From assembly GCA_035235625.1 (NCBI GenBank), contig CP141147.1:23542756-23606755 (forward strand): DNA of 64,000 nt. Direction: 5' to 3'. The stretch comes from Saururus chinensis. Taxonomy: Eukaryota > Streptophyta > Magnoliopsida > Piperales > Saururaceae. The position numbers and the translations under genes are program-made. How positions within the stretch are numbered: the stretch's first letter is position 1; each line of letters begins with the position of its first letter. The notes below the pieces were generated by a model, which made no database searches, was not told the origin of the DNA, and saw only the letters and a program-made list of their open reading frames with translations. Shown in pieces: positions 35,070 through 47,939 of the stretch.

Positions 35070-35265
35070 CTCCCATTATCCTATATTAATTATATTTAAA
35101 AAATAATAATTTTTATTGAATGGTAAAACTCACATATAAGACAAAAGAAAATAAGTTTATGATATTTTTTTTGAGTACCTAACAACTTGAACTAAATAAA
35201 ATAGAACTATTAATATGGAATATATTTTTTTTGCTAATTAGAGCTATTAATTTAGGACGGAGGAG
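35070..35265. mobile_element. Stowaway-like MITE, copy 1
   Basis: The right end reads ctcctccgtcctaaattaat as reverse complement and is followed by TA. The left end is a weaker match (ctcccattatcctatatt). The internal sequence (gacaaaagaaaataag, then cctaacaacttgaactaaat) is shared with the copies at 35875-36188. Confidence 0.65.
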
Positions 35266-35874
35266 TATAACTTTGGGGGCGTTCTTTGGATCTATTTTAT
35301 CTTGCTCAAGCCAATTGGAAAATGTGGATGAATGTTTTGAGGTTGTCCCATGAAAACTATTCCTACTTAGAGTAGTGCTACACTCCTAGCACACGGTAAT
35401 GCTTGCACGCTGTGTGCATCATTGGAGAAGCATCATGTAGGCCTAGGCAAGGAGCCTGAGCATGAAGCATGTCTAGTGATGCATGTGCAATGTGAGCAAG
35501 TGGGTTAAGCATCTCCATCCCTACTAATTCTAATTCGTGCATACGTAATTTTCACTAGGGCTGGGGAAAACTTGAACTGACCCACATACCCAACCTGATC
35601 CCGGGCCAACTAACCTGTACTTGACTTGACCTGACTGATAAATGGGTAGAGTTTGGAAATTTGACCCTTTAGAGAAAGGGTCGGCTCAGGTATCTCCATA
35701 ACCTGCGTAATCATTTTGTATCGTTTAACAGTTTAACATGATATTTCATTATAATGGGACTATATGAAGACCTTGGTATATATTACAAATCTAGTTAAAT
35801 AATGTCATAGCTCAAGCCTCAAGGCGGAGAAGATTAGAAAAAAGGTTCTTAGAATTCTATATGTTCTTAGATTT

Positions 35875-36188
35875 GTTTTATACTAATAGTTTTATTTTAT
35901 TAAATTTAAGCGGTTAGGTGCCTAAAAAAGAGTTTTATGAGTTTATTTTTCCTTCTCTTAGACGTGAGTTTCACCATTTAATAAAAACTAATCCCTTTGT
36001 CTTACATTAATAGCTACATTGAAAAATATAATTTTTATCAAATAGTGAAAACTCATATCTAAAAATAAAAAAATAAGCTTATGTACTCTTTTTTAATCAC
36101 CTAACCACTTAAATTTAACAAAATAAAAATATTAATATAAAATAATTTTTTTTTGTTAAATGAAGCTATTAATTTAAGATGGAGGGAG
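35875..36188. mobile_element. Two Stowaway-like MITEs in head-to-head inverted arrangement
   Basis: The copy at 35991-36188 has inverted ends (atccctttgtcttacattaa, and ctccctccatcttaaattaa as reverse complement) flanked by TA dinucleotides. A partial second copy (35875-35990) lies directly beside it in opposite orientation: taaatttaagcggttaggtg here is the reverse complement of a segment near 36100-36120. Together they make a long imperfect palindrome that could fold into a hairpin transcript. Confidence 0.65.
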
Positions 36189-36189
36189 T

Positions 36190-38281
36190 ACTATTTTTTC
36201 AAAATATAATTATTAATATGAGACGAAAAAAGTATCAAATAAAAGAAAAAAATGTAACTATTAATTCATTACCAAGAGAGTACTTAATTAGTAATTATGG
36301 GATTATTACGGTGTTGAATGTGTGTCTTGTAGTATCTCATAATGTGAGGGAAATATGCATAAAATACACTAAAAGTTTGTTAAAAATGTAAGCCATATGA
36401 AATTATTATAGTAATATTTTTTAATTTCTTCTCACCTCTCGAGTTCTCTATAAATTTGTTGGTTTCTTGCATTGGAGTTTTCAGCAATTATAGAGAGAGT
36501 TGACGGTATACAAGATCATTAATAGAACTTCTAGAAGTTGTCTTTGCTAAACCTCACGTACAGGGGAACCGTCAACAGAAAAACATAAAAAAACTCGCCC
36601 CTAGTTTTTGCTCGAAGTAATTTGATTCTAGCGTTATATTTAGGCAAATAACATGATTTCTTCTTTAATCGATTGACTTCTCGTGCTTGGCCACTGTCCT
36701 TTGGCCTGTAGTATTTTGGTATGACATCACTCGATTTCAATCGATGAAATTTGCTAAATTGGATGGAGGGGCCCATTCCATGCTGCACTGCGGGCTTCAT
36801 TGTCTATATGGTCCTCTACCCTCTGGTTCTGGTTCCTTATGTGAGATGCATATAGGCCCCACTTTTGGGCAGATTTTTAAATGCGCTTATATGGAATGAG
36901 CTCAAAATGAACCCTATTGCAGGTGGGGCATGACCATCAAAACCATCTGTAACTGATCAGGAGGTACCGGACTGCTGCTGGTTTTTTTTACTTACACAAA
37001 CCCACTTATAATGAAGGGTTTATTTTGGGCCTATTACAGGTTGGCGCATCTAATATTCTTAGTGCTCCTGGCCTGGTTTTCTTTGTAACAATTTAGGCTC
37101 TTTTGAGGAAGCCCTTGATATATGGGTTCCCCGTGTCTTGGTACATTCACTGGGTCGTGTAATTTTTGAAGTGATGGAGGTCTTAGCATTCTTCCTTTCC
37201 CATATGGCTTCTGCCTAGAGGGACATCGGAGCATTTAAACTCCTATGAGAAACTAGTTTGCTGTACATCTAGCATTTGGAGTCCAGGAGGTTCAGATTGA
37301 CTAAAAAAAAGGCCGTTTCAGTATCAATTTGTGAGCCTATGGGGCTGGGGCGACGTTCACCCCTGCATATTGCTTGTGAATTTTCATTTGTGAAATTTAG
37401 GCTTGTTATGAATGTCTCACTCATTAAGACAATTATCATGAGTACACCACAAATTCCCCCTGATTTGAAACAAATCCCCCTTGATTTACCCCAGCCAATA
37501 TTGCGCGGCCAGGGGCCACTTTCAAATCCGTATTCTTTTATTGTTTACAACTCACCTGCCACACATACCCTATGTGCCACAGGGTCGGAATTTTACCACT
37601 GGACCTCACCCTCGAGGATGGTAACATGAAATTTAAATCTCTTTAAGTAACAATATATACTTTCCTCTAAAATATTTCCCGCCAGTGGATCAGACATCAG
37701 GATATATGAGTAGCTATTTTGTCCTTTCTAACTGGAGAATCTGAGGTGTGTTACTTTTGACTTGGCAATATTAGATCTAGTTGGTGATCAATTAGCAACT
37801 TAAAACACTCAAAACTGTCATAAAATTCCTCTAAACATGGAAAAGAAATGTTGTTAGAATCCCCTCTTTTCATTACAAAAAGTTCATAAAAATGGTCAGC
37901 ACATGTTCTATAACTACTTTTTTGTTTCAGACCTACCACTGAAATTCAAACATCGTCCTTCAAATGCATTTTAATACATCCACAACAAGATACCTCCATT
38001 TACCATATGAATAATCATAAAAAAATCTCCAAATACACCTGAAATGGTTTAACAGTAGGAAAGGAAACACTATCTATTAACTTGTAAATTGCAAAATTGA
38101 TATGATCAGTTATCAACTTACACCCATGTTGGGGTTCCCTAAAATAAGATAGCAAGTTGTCTGTAGCTATTTCAGGTTTCCAGCAGTTTGCGTAAGCATT
38201 CTGGTATGTCATAAACCAGCTAACCACTTTAGTTGCCTGAACAAAACGCCCTTTGCAATTTCAAAATTTCCGTTCATTATT
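36190..38281. other. Intergenic DNA, no gene recognised
   Basis: Short frames occur (for example 37276-37629 plus, 117 codons, and 37751-38227 minus), but none shows a domain or a consistent splice pattern. A stretch at 36530-37640 is GC-richer and may be old repeat DNA. The final few hundred bases would include the 3' UTR of the INDH gene. Confidence 0.4.
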
Positions 38282-41200
38282 TTATAACAAAATTTGTGGG
38301 CCATTTTGTCGTTCATTAGCCAACTCTTCAAGTCTCTGCATTACTTTAGTGGCTATATCTTTATATGCTTTGGAAACTTCACATTCAGGATATGATTTAA
38401 CTATTGGACTGCCTTCGTCCGAAGTCCTTCTGATGTCGACCTCCAAAGGTATCTATTAAAAGCAAACCAAATAATGTTTTAGCCTAGATTAAACGGTGCC
38501 CTGGCAGGCAGGTAATTTCAGGGGGGAACACCTTCGTTCCAAGTTCAGGGTATTAAATTTCTACAAGCAGTTGACCCACAATGGCAAAATAGCATGAATA
38601 AGGAAAGAAGATAAACAAATTGCTAGTCCAGATTGTGCAAAGTTAACACATAACTTCTTGAACCATTCTGATTTGCTTGTTTCTGTCACCTTAATTTTGA
38701 AGTTTCCAGTTATTTGGCTAAAGTCCAGTAGTCGCATACTGCAGGAGCTTTTGATTGGTGCATTACAACTTGGAAGACTATCATACATAAAAATCTTCTA
38801 TTTTCTGGCTAATGAATTGAGTGATGTAGAAAAAATTACTGAGTGATGCTCAGATAGAAATGTTGTAAAAGTCAAAACAAATTTCAATTTATTATAGTAC
38901 CTCTCCAAGGAATTCCATATCCATATCATCAGCAGTCTTACGTGCACCGCCACTTCCAAAAATGTATGATTTTTCACCACAATGTGGACATTTAAAGCAA
39001 CTCATGTTCTCGATGACCCCCAAAATCTGCCAAAACTCCCAAATGCCAATGTGATGTCAAAAGGGCTTTCTCAGGAACTCTCTGACAAAGACACTATTAA
39101 TATGACTGCTATATACAAAAAGGTAACAAATGGCACCCATTATCTAAATGCATATTCATAAAAGTGTGTTCATCATCCTGATATGGTGCATGATGGAGCA
39201 TATCATTAAACTTTTCATTAACTTTCAAAGAGTAACAAGACTGTCCATCTACATCTTGAATACTGGACATGGCGATAAGAGAAAACGATAATGAAACTAA
39301 AATGTCATATTTCCCTGCCATGATATTAATAGTGTATAATTTCTATGTAGACCTTCGTTGCTTGATGCGAATTGTAATATGGCCCATGAATACTTAAACA
39401 AAAAAACCTAATATTTCTTAATAAAAACAAAAGCTCATTCTTCATCTATACTGACTCACATTCCAAAAACTGATCCTGTCACTATTTGCAATGATGACTG
39501 TTGGTGAGAAAAACATACCGGAACTTCAACCTTACGGAACATGTTTGCACCTCTCCGAGCATCTATAAGAGCAACATCTTGGGGAGTTGATACAATCAAT
39601 GCACCTGCACAGAACAGCTATCACAACGTTCAGCCATCATTACTGACAAAAATATGCTGTAAGTAGATGTTGAAATGTTAATGTCAACTTATACATAATG
39701 TAAAAATACTAGGAGAAATTGATATGATTATTATTATCCTCCTCTTTACATATATTCAGTTTGGTTGGTAATTGGCCTTCAACCGACCCCTGGAGACAAC
39801 CCTTGTGGATTGCTCTTGTGGATTGCATTAGTGGTATATTTGCTCCCTGTACTTTTAGTTAAGTCTTTAGTAGCATAGTTCTATGTAGACGGGGTAGATT
39901 AGTCTTTCATGGTTATTCTTGCTTTAAGCCTACTTTAATTGGCGACCTAAGCCTACTAAGTGGCTGGTCGAGTCTTGTAACGGTATTCTTCTTCATAAAT
40001 TCAATTTAAGAAAAGCTCTTTTTTCTCTCCAAAAATCCTACTCTTCAATGATTCTATCAGTTCCGTAAAACTGGTGGAGGTTCGTCTGGTTCACGGTTAT
40101 CAGCTTCACAGTTGCATCTACTATACAAGCTCATTTGGGTGGCCGTCTTTTGTTGTGTGGTTGTGGTGTCTTTTCTGTTAATATGACTGTACTAGTATAT
40201 TTGTGACTTCTTGTTGTGTGCTGCTCATGTATCAGCCTCCTGCCACCTCTTATGATATGTGTATAGTGGGCTCCAGCTGTACTCATTTATATTTAGTAGA
40301 TAAGGTTATGCGTTTGCCAAGAAAACCAAAATGAACCGTTTCAGTTAATTGATCATAGCATACTCTTAACGGAATCTGTCATAGTATAATAATAAATTTC
40401 TACCACAAGTAACGAAAGCCATCTTCTTCATGTTCTGTAAGCCAATTGAATTAGTTAAAATTGCATTATCATCCATGTCATTATCATTTCCCAGAAAAAT
40501 TCATGCCAGACTACCTAGGCATAAATTTTGAGTAGGATGATCAAAATCACAAAGATTTTGGCCCATCAAATAATCTTGCGTGGAGTTATTAAGGGAGAGA
40601 ACTAGCTATTTATATTAACCACACTAACATTCCCTTGCATGTGAAAGCACCACTAAGCGTTGCACATGAATACACATGAGGGGGTGCACACACAAAAGTG
40701 TACACTGGTATCCTTACGGTTTGAACCCTAAATTTTTGCTCAGATAACATGTTAGTTAATTACTTCACCTGTAAGGTTAAGGGCTGACGAAGGTCTAACT
40801 AGTTATACAAACACTTTAACAATTTAGATTTACAGAGTCCAAAGTAATAATTCTTGAAAGTGCTTTCCAAGCATACCTATGTGGCATTAAAAATTAATAC
40901 TAGAAATGCTAAAAATAAAATACACAAAAGCCATGCTATAATCTATGAAATAAAAAATAAATTTCATTGTATCCAAAAATTAGCATACAAGTTTAAGAAC
41001 AGAATCTAAGCCGCAACTCTCAAGTAATTTTATCATATAAAAACTGGGATACATATACCTGACAGCTGGAGGCCCTGTGAGATTGACAGCTGAGCATCTC
41101 CAGTACCAGGTGGCATATCCACCACAAGTACGTCAAGACTTCCCCAGTCAACTCCCCTTATCAACTTCTGAAGAGCACTCATAACCTACATTAACCATAT

Positions 41201-43006
41201 CAAGTTTTAAGGTAACCAAAGATGCATCTGCCTTACCGAGTAAGGGGAAAAAAGATGTATTTGTCCAATAACCGTGAGAGGAAGAGAATATAGAACATGC
41301 CAACACAAACCATAGGTCCCCTCCACACAATTGGAGCATCCTTGTCCACTAAAAATCCAATGGACATACACTTTACTCCGTGGTTTTCAATCGGAATCAT
41401 CTTCATATCTGGTGATGAAAATGCAAGGAGTTGGCTTTTAAATCACCAAAGAGAAAAAATGGTGACGAAAATTCAAAATACCAAACAAAGAGGATTGCAA
41501 ATATAGTTTTCACAACATGTGTTAGACAAAGACAAAACTGATTCAACAATGTGCTTGTTTGAGTTTAAAGTAAATATATGAAACAAATACATCATCATAC
41601 ATAATAACAGTAACCTAACATGAAAGAATTACACCAATCCTGTTAGCACTTGAAATTAGTAATATTAAACATTATAGAATGACGATCTCATAAAGGAAGA
41701 TTAGGAATAAGAAGGAAAATACATTCTGGTTTTGTATTATGCTTTTATTTTGCATAAAATCCAAATCAGAAAAGAACTGATGTTTCATTTTTCTGAATAA
41801 GAATATCCTGACACATCTTAGCACTCCTCCAGATCTTTAGGCTGATTGAAATTGTTCTGAAGATCATAATAATCACAAGAAATGAATAGCAAGTTCCTCA
41901 TAGCATTTGCGCATGGAAATTTTGGTTGATATGGAATTTGCTACAAACGATTAATTGTTTCTGGCACATAATACTTAATTTATGTGTAGCCAAGTGGTAT
42001 TTGTAGCTTAATCGCCAGCATTCAAGCATTAATTGTGTATGAAAAAAATATACAAATAAAGAAACAGATAAATCCTGGAAAATAAATGAAGGTACACTCA
42101 CATACATATTTCTATACATACATGACAACAGAGTAATTAGCAGAGACCTTTATTTACTTCTGGTTTCCCCTGAACCTTCATCATGGTAGGAATAGATGGA
42201 CCATATATATCGGCATCAAGCAAACCCACCTTCTGCTGACACGTATTGGCAAGTGCAACAGCCAAATTTACTGCAAAGTCCACTAATACAACTTTACCAC
42301 CCAAATAAATGGCATATACCAATAGCACTTCGAAAATGGCAGATAAAATCAGCACATCAAAATAGAAAAGGAAAAATTATACCCCACAAACTCCAATTCC
42401 TAAATATTTCAAACAAAGAATATATCATCCAACTTCTATAAGAGGATTGCACAGCAAATTGAGAGTCCGGATTGCCTGGTTGACCAGAGTAATTGCTCTG
42501 GTCGTAGGCCCATCATCATGCATGTGTCCAATTTTTTTCCAAGACTGCCTGCGGGACATGGGAGAGAGATTTCGCTCTCCAAAATAGACACATATTTACT
42601 CTGGTCATACGACCAGGCAATCCAGACTTGCAAAATGATTTAGAAAGAAAAAAAAAATCCTCAGGTAAACAACCCGTCCGAAGATTAGCTTGTTGTAAAA
42701 TTTGCTAATAATAGTTTACCTGCAGTAGTAGACTTGCCCACACCACCTTTACCAGATGCAACTGCTATAATATCCTTCACCCCGTCGATAAAAGGCCTCT
42801 TTGCGTTTAGTTTTTTGTCACTAGCAGCAACAGCATACTCTCTCGTAACACGAAGCACCTTATAAACCAAAACCCAAAGCACATGATAGCAAGTCAAACA
42901 CCTTTTGAATCAACTGCTGTTAATCACTCTGTGACGAGGACCCATTTACCTTGGATAAAGAGGATCCCGAAAGTTGTTTACTGTGGAGAATTCTTCGAAG
43001 ACCCAT
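38282..43006 (-). CDS. INDH: Mitochondrial P-loop Fe-S protein for complex I assembly (INDH/IND1, Mrp/NBP35 family)
   Basis: Eight exons can be read with gt...ag borders: 42950-43006, 42720-42858, 42148-42270, 41311-41408, 41059-41185, 39519-39604, 38901-39026 and 38282-38452. They total 927 nt, or 308 residues plus stop, close to plant and human IND1. The arginine-bearing N-terminus ([19 protein letters not shown]) looks like a mitochondrial targeting peptide. Residues 55-63 form the deviant Walker A motif [22 protein letters not shown] and [12 protein letters not shown] follow as further nucleotide-site motifs. C220 and C223 (SCFKCPHC) form the CxxC that holds a bridging [4Fe-4S] cluster. 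In yeasts, humans and Arabidopsis this family delivers Fe-S clusters during assembly of respiratory complex I. All key residues are present, so the gene looks functional. A 167-bp MITE lies in the second intron. The donor at about 43390 suggests a 5' UTR intron. Confidence 0.93.
42463..42629. mobile_element. MITE in an INDH intron, 167 bp, 9-bp TSD
   Basis: The ends gagtccggattgcctgg and aagtctggattgcctgg (reverse complement) are inverted repeats, with ctggtc/gaccag similarity extending inward. The flanks gcaaattga and gcaaaatga form an imperfect 9-bp duplication, suggesting Mutator ancestry. It lies between the exons ending at 42270 and starting at 42720. Confidence 0.75.
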
Positions 43007-43567
43007 TGAGAAGATACAGTTGCTAGACTTCCTTTTTCAGATTTTCTAATGGCAATTATTCGAACAGTAAGATAGAGATCATTCTTGCTTCTACTGTCGT
43101 TTTCACCAGAAATCACAATTGCAGCAGCTTGTTTCCTTCTGTAAACGTGCAAGTGATCAAGTTTATACAAACCAAAGGTCGAGTCTTTATGTGGACAAGA
43201 ATCAAAATTTAGAAAAAAAATCACTTCCCTATAAACGAAATGGCAGTCTCTTCATCTCATTTCAGTAAAAAAAACAAGCCCACATTCCCACAGCAGTCCA
43301 AATTTCTATGGCGGTATGGGAGTGAGGGAACCCATAAGACCCCATTACAAGAGATAAGAAATTGGAGGAGAAACATGGGCAGCGGAAGCTCACCTCGAAG
43401 GGTTTGAGTGACGGAGACGAGGCGAGCTGAGCCACCCGTGGGCGGTGGCGCAGCCGGGCCGGAGATATGGGAGTGTGATCTCGGACGCGCGGAGGAGGTC
43501 AGGTCCAGTCGAGAACACGGCGGGTTTTACATGGGCCGGATTTAATTTCGGAATGGACCCACGTCGG
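43007..43567 (-). promoter_or_regulatory. INDH 5' UTR and proximal promoter region
   Basis: On the minus strand a GC-rich exon-like stretch (about 43393-43520) ends at a ccttcgag/gtgagc donor. AT-richer DNA follows, leading to the start-codon exon. This looks like a non-coding first exon plus leader intron. Transposon G begins at 43568, so at most about 50-60 bp separate the GC-rich leader from the transposon. Confidence 0.5.
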
Positions 43568-43759
43568 TAGGGTGCTAACGAGCCGAGGTAGAAACTCGTA
43601 GATTTGGGTAGTGGCTTGATCTCGGCTTAGACTCGATTAAACGGTAAATCATCCAGTTGGCTCAAAAAGTAAATTAGAAAGTCGGCTTGTGCTTGAGCTC
43701 GAGCTTGGATCAATATTTAGTAACCACATAGTTTAGCTTGAATTTAGCTTACTTATAAA

Positions 43760-45299
43760 GTTGTAAAAAAAAACAATCTTTCTACCTATAATACCTTTTG
43801 TGTTAAGTATTTTATTAAATAAATAAAATATTTTTATAATTTAAATATATTTTTTATTAAATATAATTTTATCATTTTATCATTAAAGTTGTATATTTAG
43901 TCCATGTTATTTTAAATAATATTTATATTTTTTTATATTAATTATATATTTTAATATATAAAAATAAATACAAATACTTAATTAATATTTTTACCTTATT
44001 ATACCAATATATATTAATTACTTGTTAAAAAATAATATTATCAAATATTCATTCCGTTTTAAATTAATAGTTCTATTTTTTTTAATTAATTAATTTTAAT
44101 TTATTTTTAAAACTAAATAGAGATATTAATATAGGACAAATGAAGTATTTATAAATACAATATTGTGCATAATTGTCATAATTTAAAAAAAGCTCATAAA
44201 TTTGTAAATAGACAACTAAAGTATAAATAATATTATGTACTTATTTATTAGCTTTTTTTTTCTAATATTTTCATTCCTTGTTATGTTATATCTTGTTTTT
44301 ATATGTTTAACCACATATGCATCATTTAGTTGTCTTCTATAAATATGTCACCATTATTAGCACATATGTACTCCCTCCATACCATTAAAGTATTCATATA
44401 TTTGTATTATATGTATTTTGTAGTAGTTTTATATGAACATATCATTGTTATTAGCACATATATACTTTATGTATATATAACACTACAACTTCTTCTGCAT
44501 ACTTTAACCTTCTTTTGGTTGTATGAAATATATTTATTATTTGATAACCTAAATTTTATAAATCTTTGTAGTCATGTCTTACTTAAGTGTCATCTTATAA
44601 CCACCAAAAAAAAAAATCAGTGCCTTTGTGGTTAACTGCATTTGTGTATATCATATATCATATATAAATATATATCATTTATTTCTATTATACATAAATA
44701 TAAATTTTAGTATATATCTCATATATAATATATGTATATTATGACTCTTTAAAACGTATATTTCCAAATAATTTATATTATGTGTAATGTGTAGGGAGCT
44801 AAGGAGCCAGATCGGTTCGAGTTCTAGTATGTGGAAACATAAACTTGATGTCTTGTCATCTTGAACTCATCCCAAATAAATACAAATTACCTTAATTTTA
44901 TAGAGAAAAGAAAAAGACTCCATCACTCAATGGTAAAAAATATTTAAAAAATTATTATAAAATTCATATTTCTAAGTATTCCAATAGTAATCTTCATAGA
45001 AAATTTGAAAAAATATATCATAATTTGTTTAATGTGTAAAGACAGTAAATAATATTACCATAACATATTGTCTAATAATTAACATATTTTTTGATATGTA
45101 GTACAATATATCCCTTTTTTTAATCGGTTGTACTATATATGTATATACTTTATTAAATCTTATTTTTATGATATATCTAAATTTTAATACATATCACATG
45201 TGGGCATATGTGTATAATGTGTCTTTAAATGTTTACTTCTAAAAAATATATATAATGTGTGATCTAAGCCAATACTCAATACATAGACATTATACATTT
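43760..45299. other. AT-rich interior of hAT G, no gene
   Basis: This stretch is extremely AT-rich with tata and attata runs. A decayed Stowaway-like piece (ccgttttaaattaatag, near 44056-44150) is the only substructure seen. A 101-codon frame at 44330-44635 has no recognisable content. Confidence 0.6.
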
Positions 45300-45639
45300 T
45301 GTTGTGCTCGGTGTGGGCACAATCGGTACACAGGAGTTCTACACAAAGAAAGGGAAAGAAGTAGGAAGAAAGAGGAGAAAATATTGGAATTCAATTAGCA
45401 TGCCTAACCAAGGAGGGAGACAACCCTTTATGGGGAGTCACGCCCTCCCAAATTGAGAATCGTGCCACTAGTAGGCCCATCTTGCCCGTGGTCCACTAGT
45501 GTACCCACTACAGTTTCATAACAGAATACAAATAACAGTCAACTACTAACATAAGGGAAACTAACTTAAGGAACAAAAATAAAGTAATAATGTACTAAAA
45601 TAAAGATAAGTACTGAACCAAGTGCACACTTGCACAACA
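45300..45639 (-). repeat. 3' LTR of element E
   Basis: It is 340 bp long and matches the 301-bp right LTR. The extra length is mainly an A-rich insert near 45574-45612. The terminal tgttgtgc...gcacaaca forms 8-bp inverted ends. Confidence 0.9.
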
Positions 45640-47934
45640 CTCCACCACGCTTCCGTACACGCCTTGACCTCAAGGCAACTAAGATGGGTACCTGGACATA
45701 AACTCATCCTCAGACAGCCAAGTAGCATCTTCAAGTGGCTGCCCCTGCCAAGAAACTAAAACCTCCTTGATAATATGACCGGAGCGGTGGACACAACGTT
45801 TATCAAGCATCACAGCAGGAATTAGTTCGGCAGAAACAACTGGACCCATCAAAGGAGGTGGTGGAACATTAGTGGCCAAAGACAGGTCTCCAATGCAACG
45901 ACGCAGCCTAGATACATGAAAGACAGGGTGGACCATTGACCCAGGTGGAAGAGTTAGGCGGTAAGCAACCTAACCAATGCTCTCCTCTATAGCATAGGGC
46001 CCATGGAAACGGGGGGCGAGCTTAGAGTGCTCAGGCTGAAACAAGGAGACCTGGCGCTGAGGAAGAACAAAGACATAAACCAAGTCACCCACCGCGAACT
46101 CTCTATCCATGTGATGATCTTACAACTGCTTCATCCTGTTCTGAGCCGAAGACAAGTTATCCTTAAGCTAACTAAGAACCTCGTCCCATGTCTGAAGCAT
46201 ATAATCAACCTCAGCCACCGAGGAGCGATGGGGAACATACGATAACACTGTCAGGGGCGGCCTCCCATATAGTACCTCGAAAGGAGTGAAACCGGCATGA
46301 GTGTGGTAGGCGGTGTCATAAGACCATTCCGCCCATGGGAGAAGCAGAAGCCAGCGGCGTGGCTGAGACATGGTGAAACAGCGCAAGTACTGCTCCAAAC
46401 ATCTGTTCACCACCTCTGTTTGACCATCCGTCTGAGGATGATACGCAGTGCTCATGTGCAGAGAAGTGCCCTGTAAGGTGAAAAACTCTTACCAAAACTG
46501 AGAGATGAAAACCTGGTCGCGATCAGAAACAATAGTGCAAGGCATACCGTGTAATTTGGCCACCTCCCGGACATAGAGTTTTGCCACTGACTTGGCGGTG
46601 TAGGGGTGTCCCAGAGCACAAAAATGAGCGTACTTGGACAGCCTGTCAACTACCACCATAATGACCAACTTGCCCTGTACCATGGGTAAGGCCTCCACAA
46701 AGTCCATGGAAATGTCCTCCTAGACTTTATCCGGAATAGGTAATGGTTGAAGCAACCCCGCAGGAGACGCCGTGGTGGCCTTAGCTCTTTGACAGACATC
46801 ACAAGCGGCCACATATGCAGTAATAGCCCGGCGAATGCCCTACCACATGAAGCTCTAACTGACCCGCTTATACGTGCGGAGTGCACCCTCATGACCAGCC
46901 ATAGGGGTGTCATGGAAATGGGAGATGATACGCCGTCACAGATCAGCAACCTCGGGAACCCATAAGCGGTCTTTCCAAAAGAGGAGGGCATCCTTCCATG
47001 CAAAGAATGGTTGTGCCGCGTGGTCATTCTAGAGTGATGAAATCAGGGTGTGGGTTGAAATATCATCCTAGTATGCCTGTTTTAACTCAGCAAGGAAGGG
47101 ACAAGTCGGACTAGAAAGAGCCAAACATGAACCTGGAGAGGCCCAGCGAGGAAGGGCGTCGGCCACGGTGTTATCATATCCCTTTTTGTACACAACTTCA
47201 TAATCATAGCCAAGAAGCTTGCTAACCCACCACTGCTGTGATGGAGTGGACACCCGCTGTTACAGGAAATATTTGAGGGGCTGGTGGTCATTGTGAATCA
47301 AGAACCGGCGTCCCAGCAAATAGGGGTGCCACTTGTCGACTGCGAGGAAGTTGGCCAGCATCTCTTTCTTGTATACAGACAAGGATAGTGAATGGCCAGA
47401 CAAAGCCTTGCTGAAGTATGCAATGTGACTTTCTTCCTGTAGTAGCACCGCCCCTAAGCCTGTATCAGAAGCATCGGTCTCCACCACAAAGGGCCAGCTG
47501 AAGTTAGGGAGGATAAGAATAGGGGTAGACGCCATAGCCCTCTTTAGTGCATCAAAGGCCTCTTGGGCAGCCTTGGACCAGATAAAGGCCCCCTTCCTCA
47601 ACAGCTCGGTAAGGGGTCGAGCAATCTCGCCATAGTGGGGAATGAATCGCTGATAGTAGCCAGTAAGGCCGAGAAAGCCCCGAAGCGCCCGGATGCAAGT
47701 AGGAGACGGCCAAGACAGCATGGCGGTCACCTTAGAGGGGTCAGAAGCGACGCCATCACGAGAGATGATATGACCCAAATATTCCACCTGTGGGCTGCCA
47801 AACGAACACTTTGAACGTTTAAGAAACAAGGAATTATCTTTAAGAATAGCAAAGGCAGACCTGAGATGCTCCAAATGTTCCCCCCATGACTTGCTATAGA
47901 CAAGGATATCATCGAAGAAAACCAAGATGAAGCG
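45640..47934 (-). pseudogene. Element E: RT end, RNase H, integrase, chromodomain
   Basis: The minus strand from 47934 downward shows the RT catalytic box (LVFFDDILVYSKS) and the RT thumb (VEYLGHIISRDGV, LRGFLGLTGYYQRF). RNase H follows at 47068-47700 (VVETDASDTGLGAVL, FSKALSGH, HNDHQPLKYF, KKGYDNTVADAL). The integrase lies at 46168-47020 ([42 protein letters not shown]). The C-terminal module at 45679-45936 carries a chromodomain (VLVSWQGQPLEDATWLSEDEF). Stops occur between these blocks. The segment is cut at the gcgga duplicated by insertion F. Confidence 0.9.
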
Positions 47935-47939
47935 GCGGA

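Noticed and set aside
39720..40330. LTR-like sequence within an INDH intron (ttcttcataaattcaa, then tctctccaaaaatc)
   Set aside because: It feels like the end of a Copia LTR, but neither paired ends nor a target duplication could be identified.
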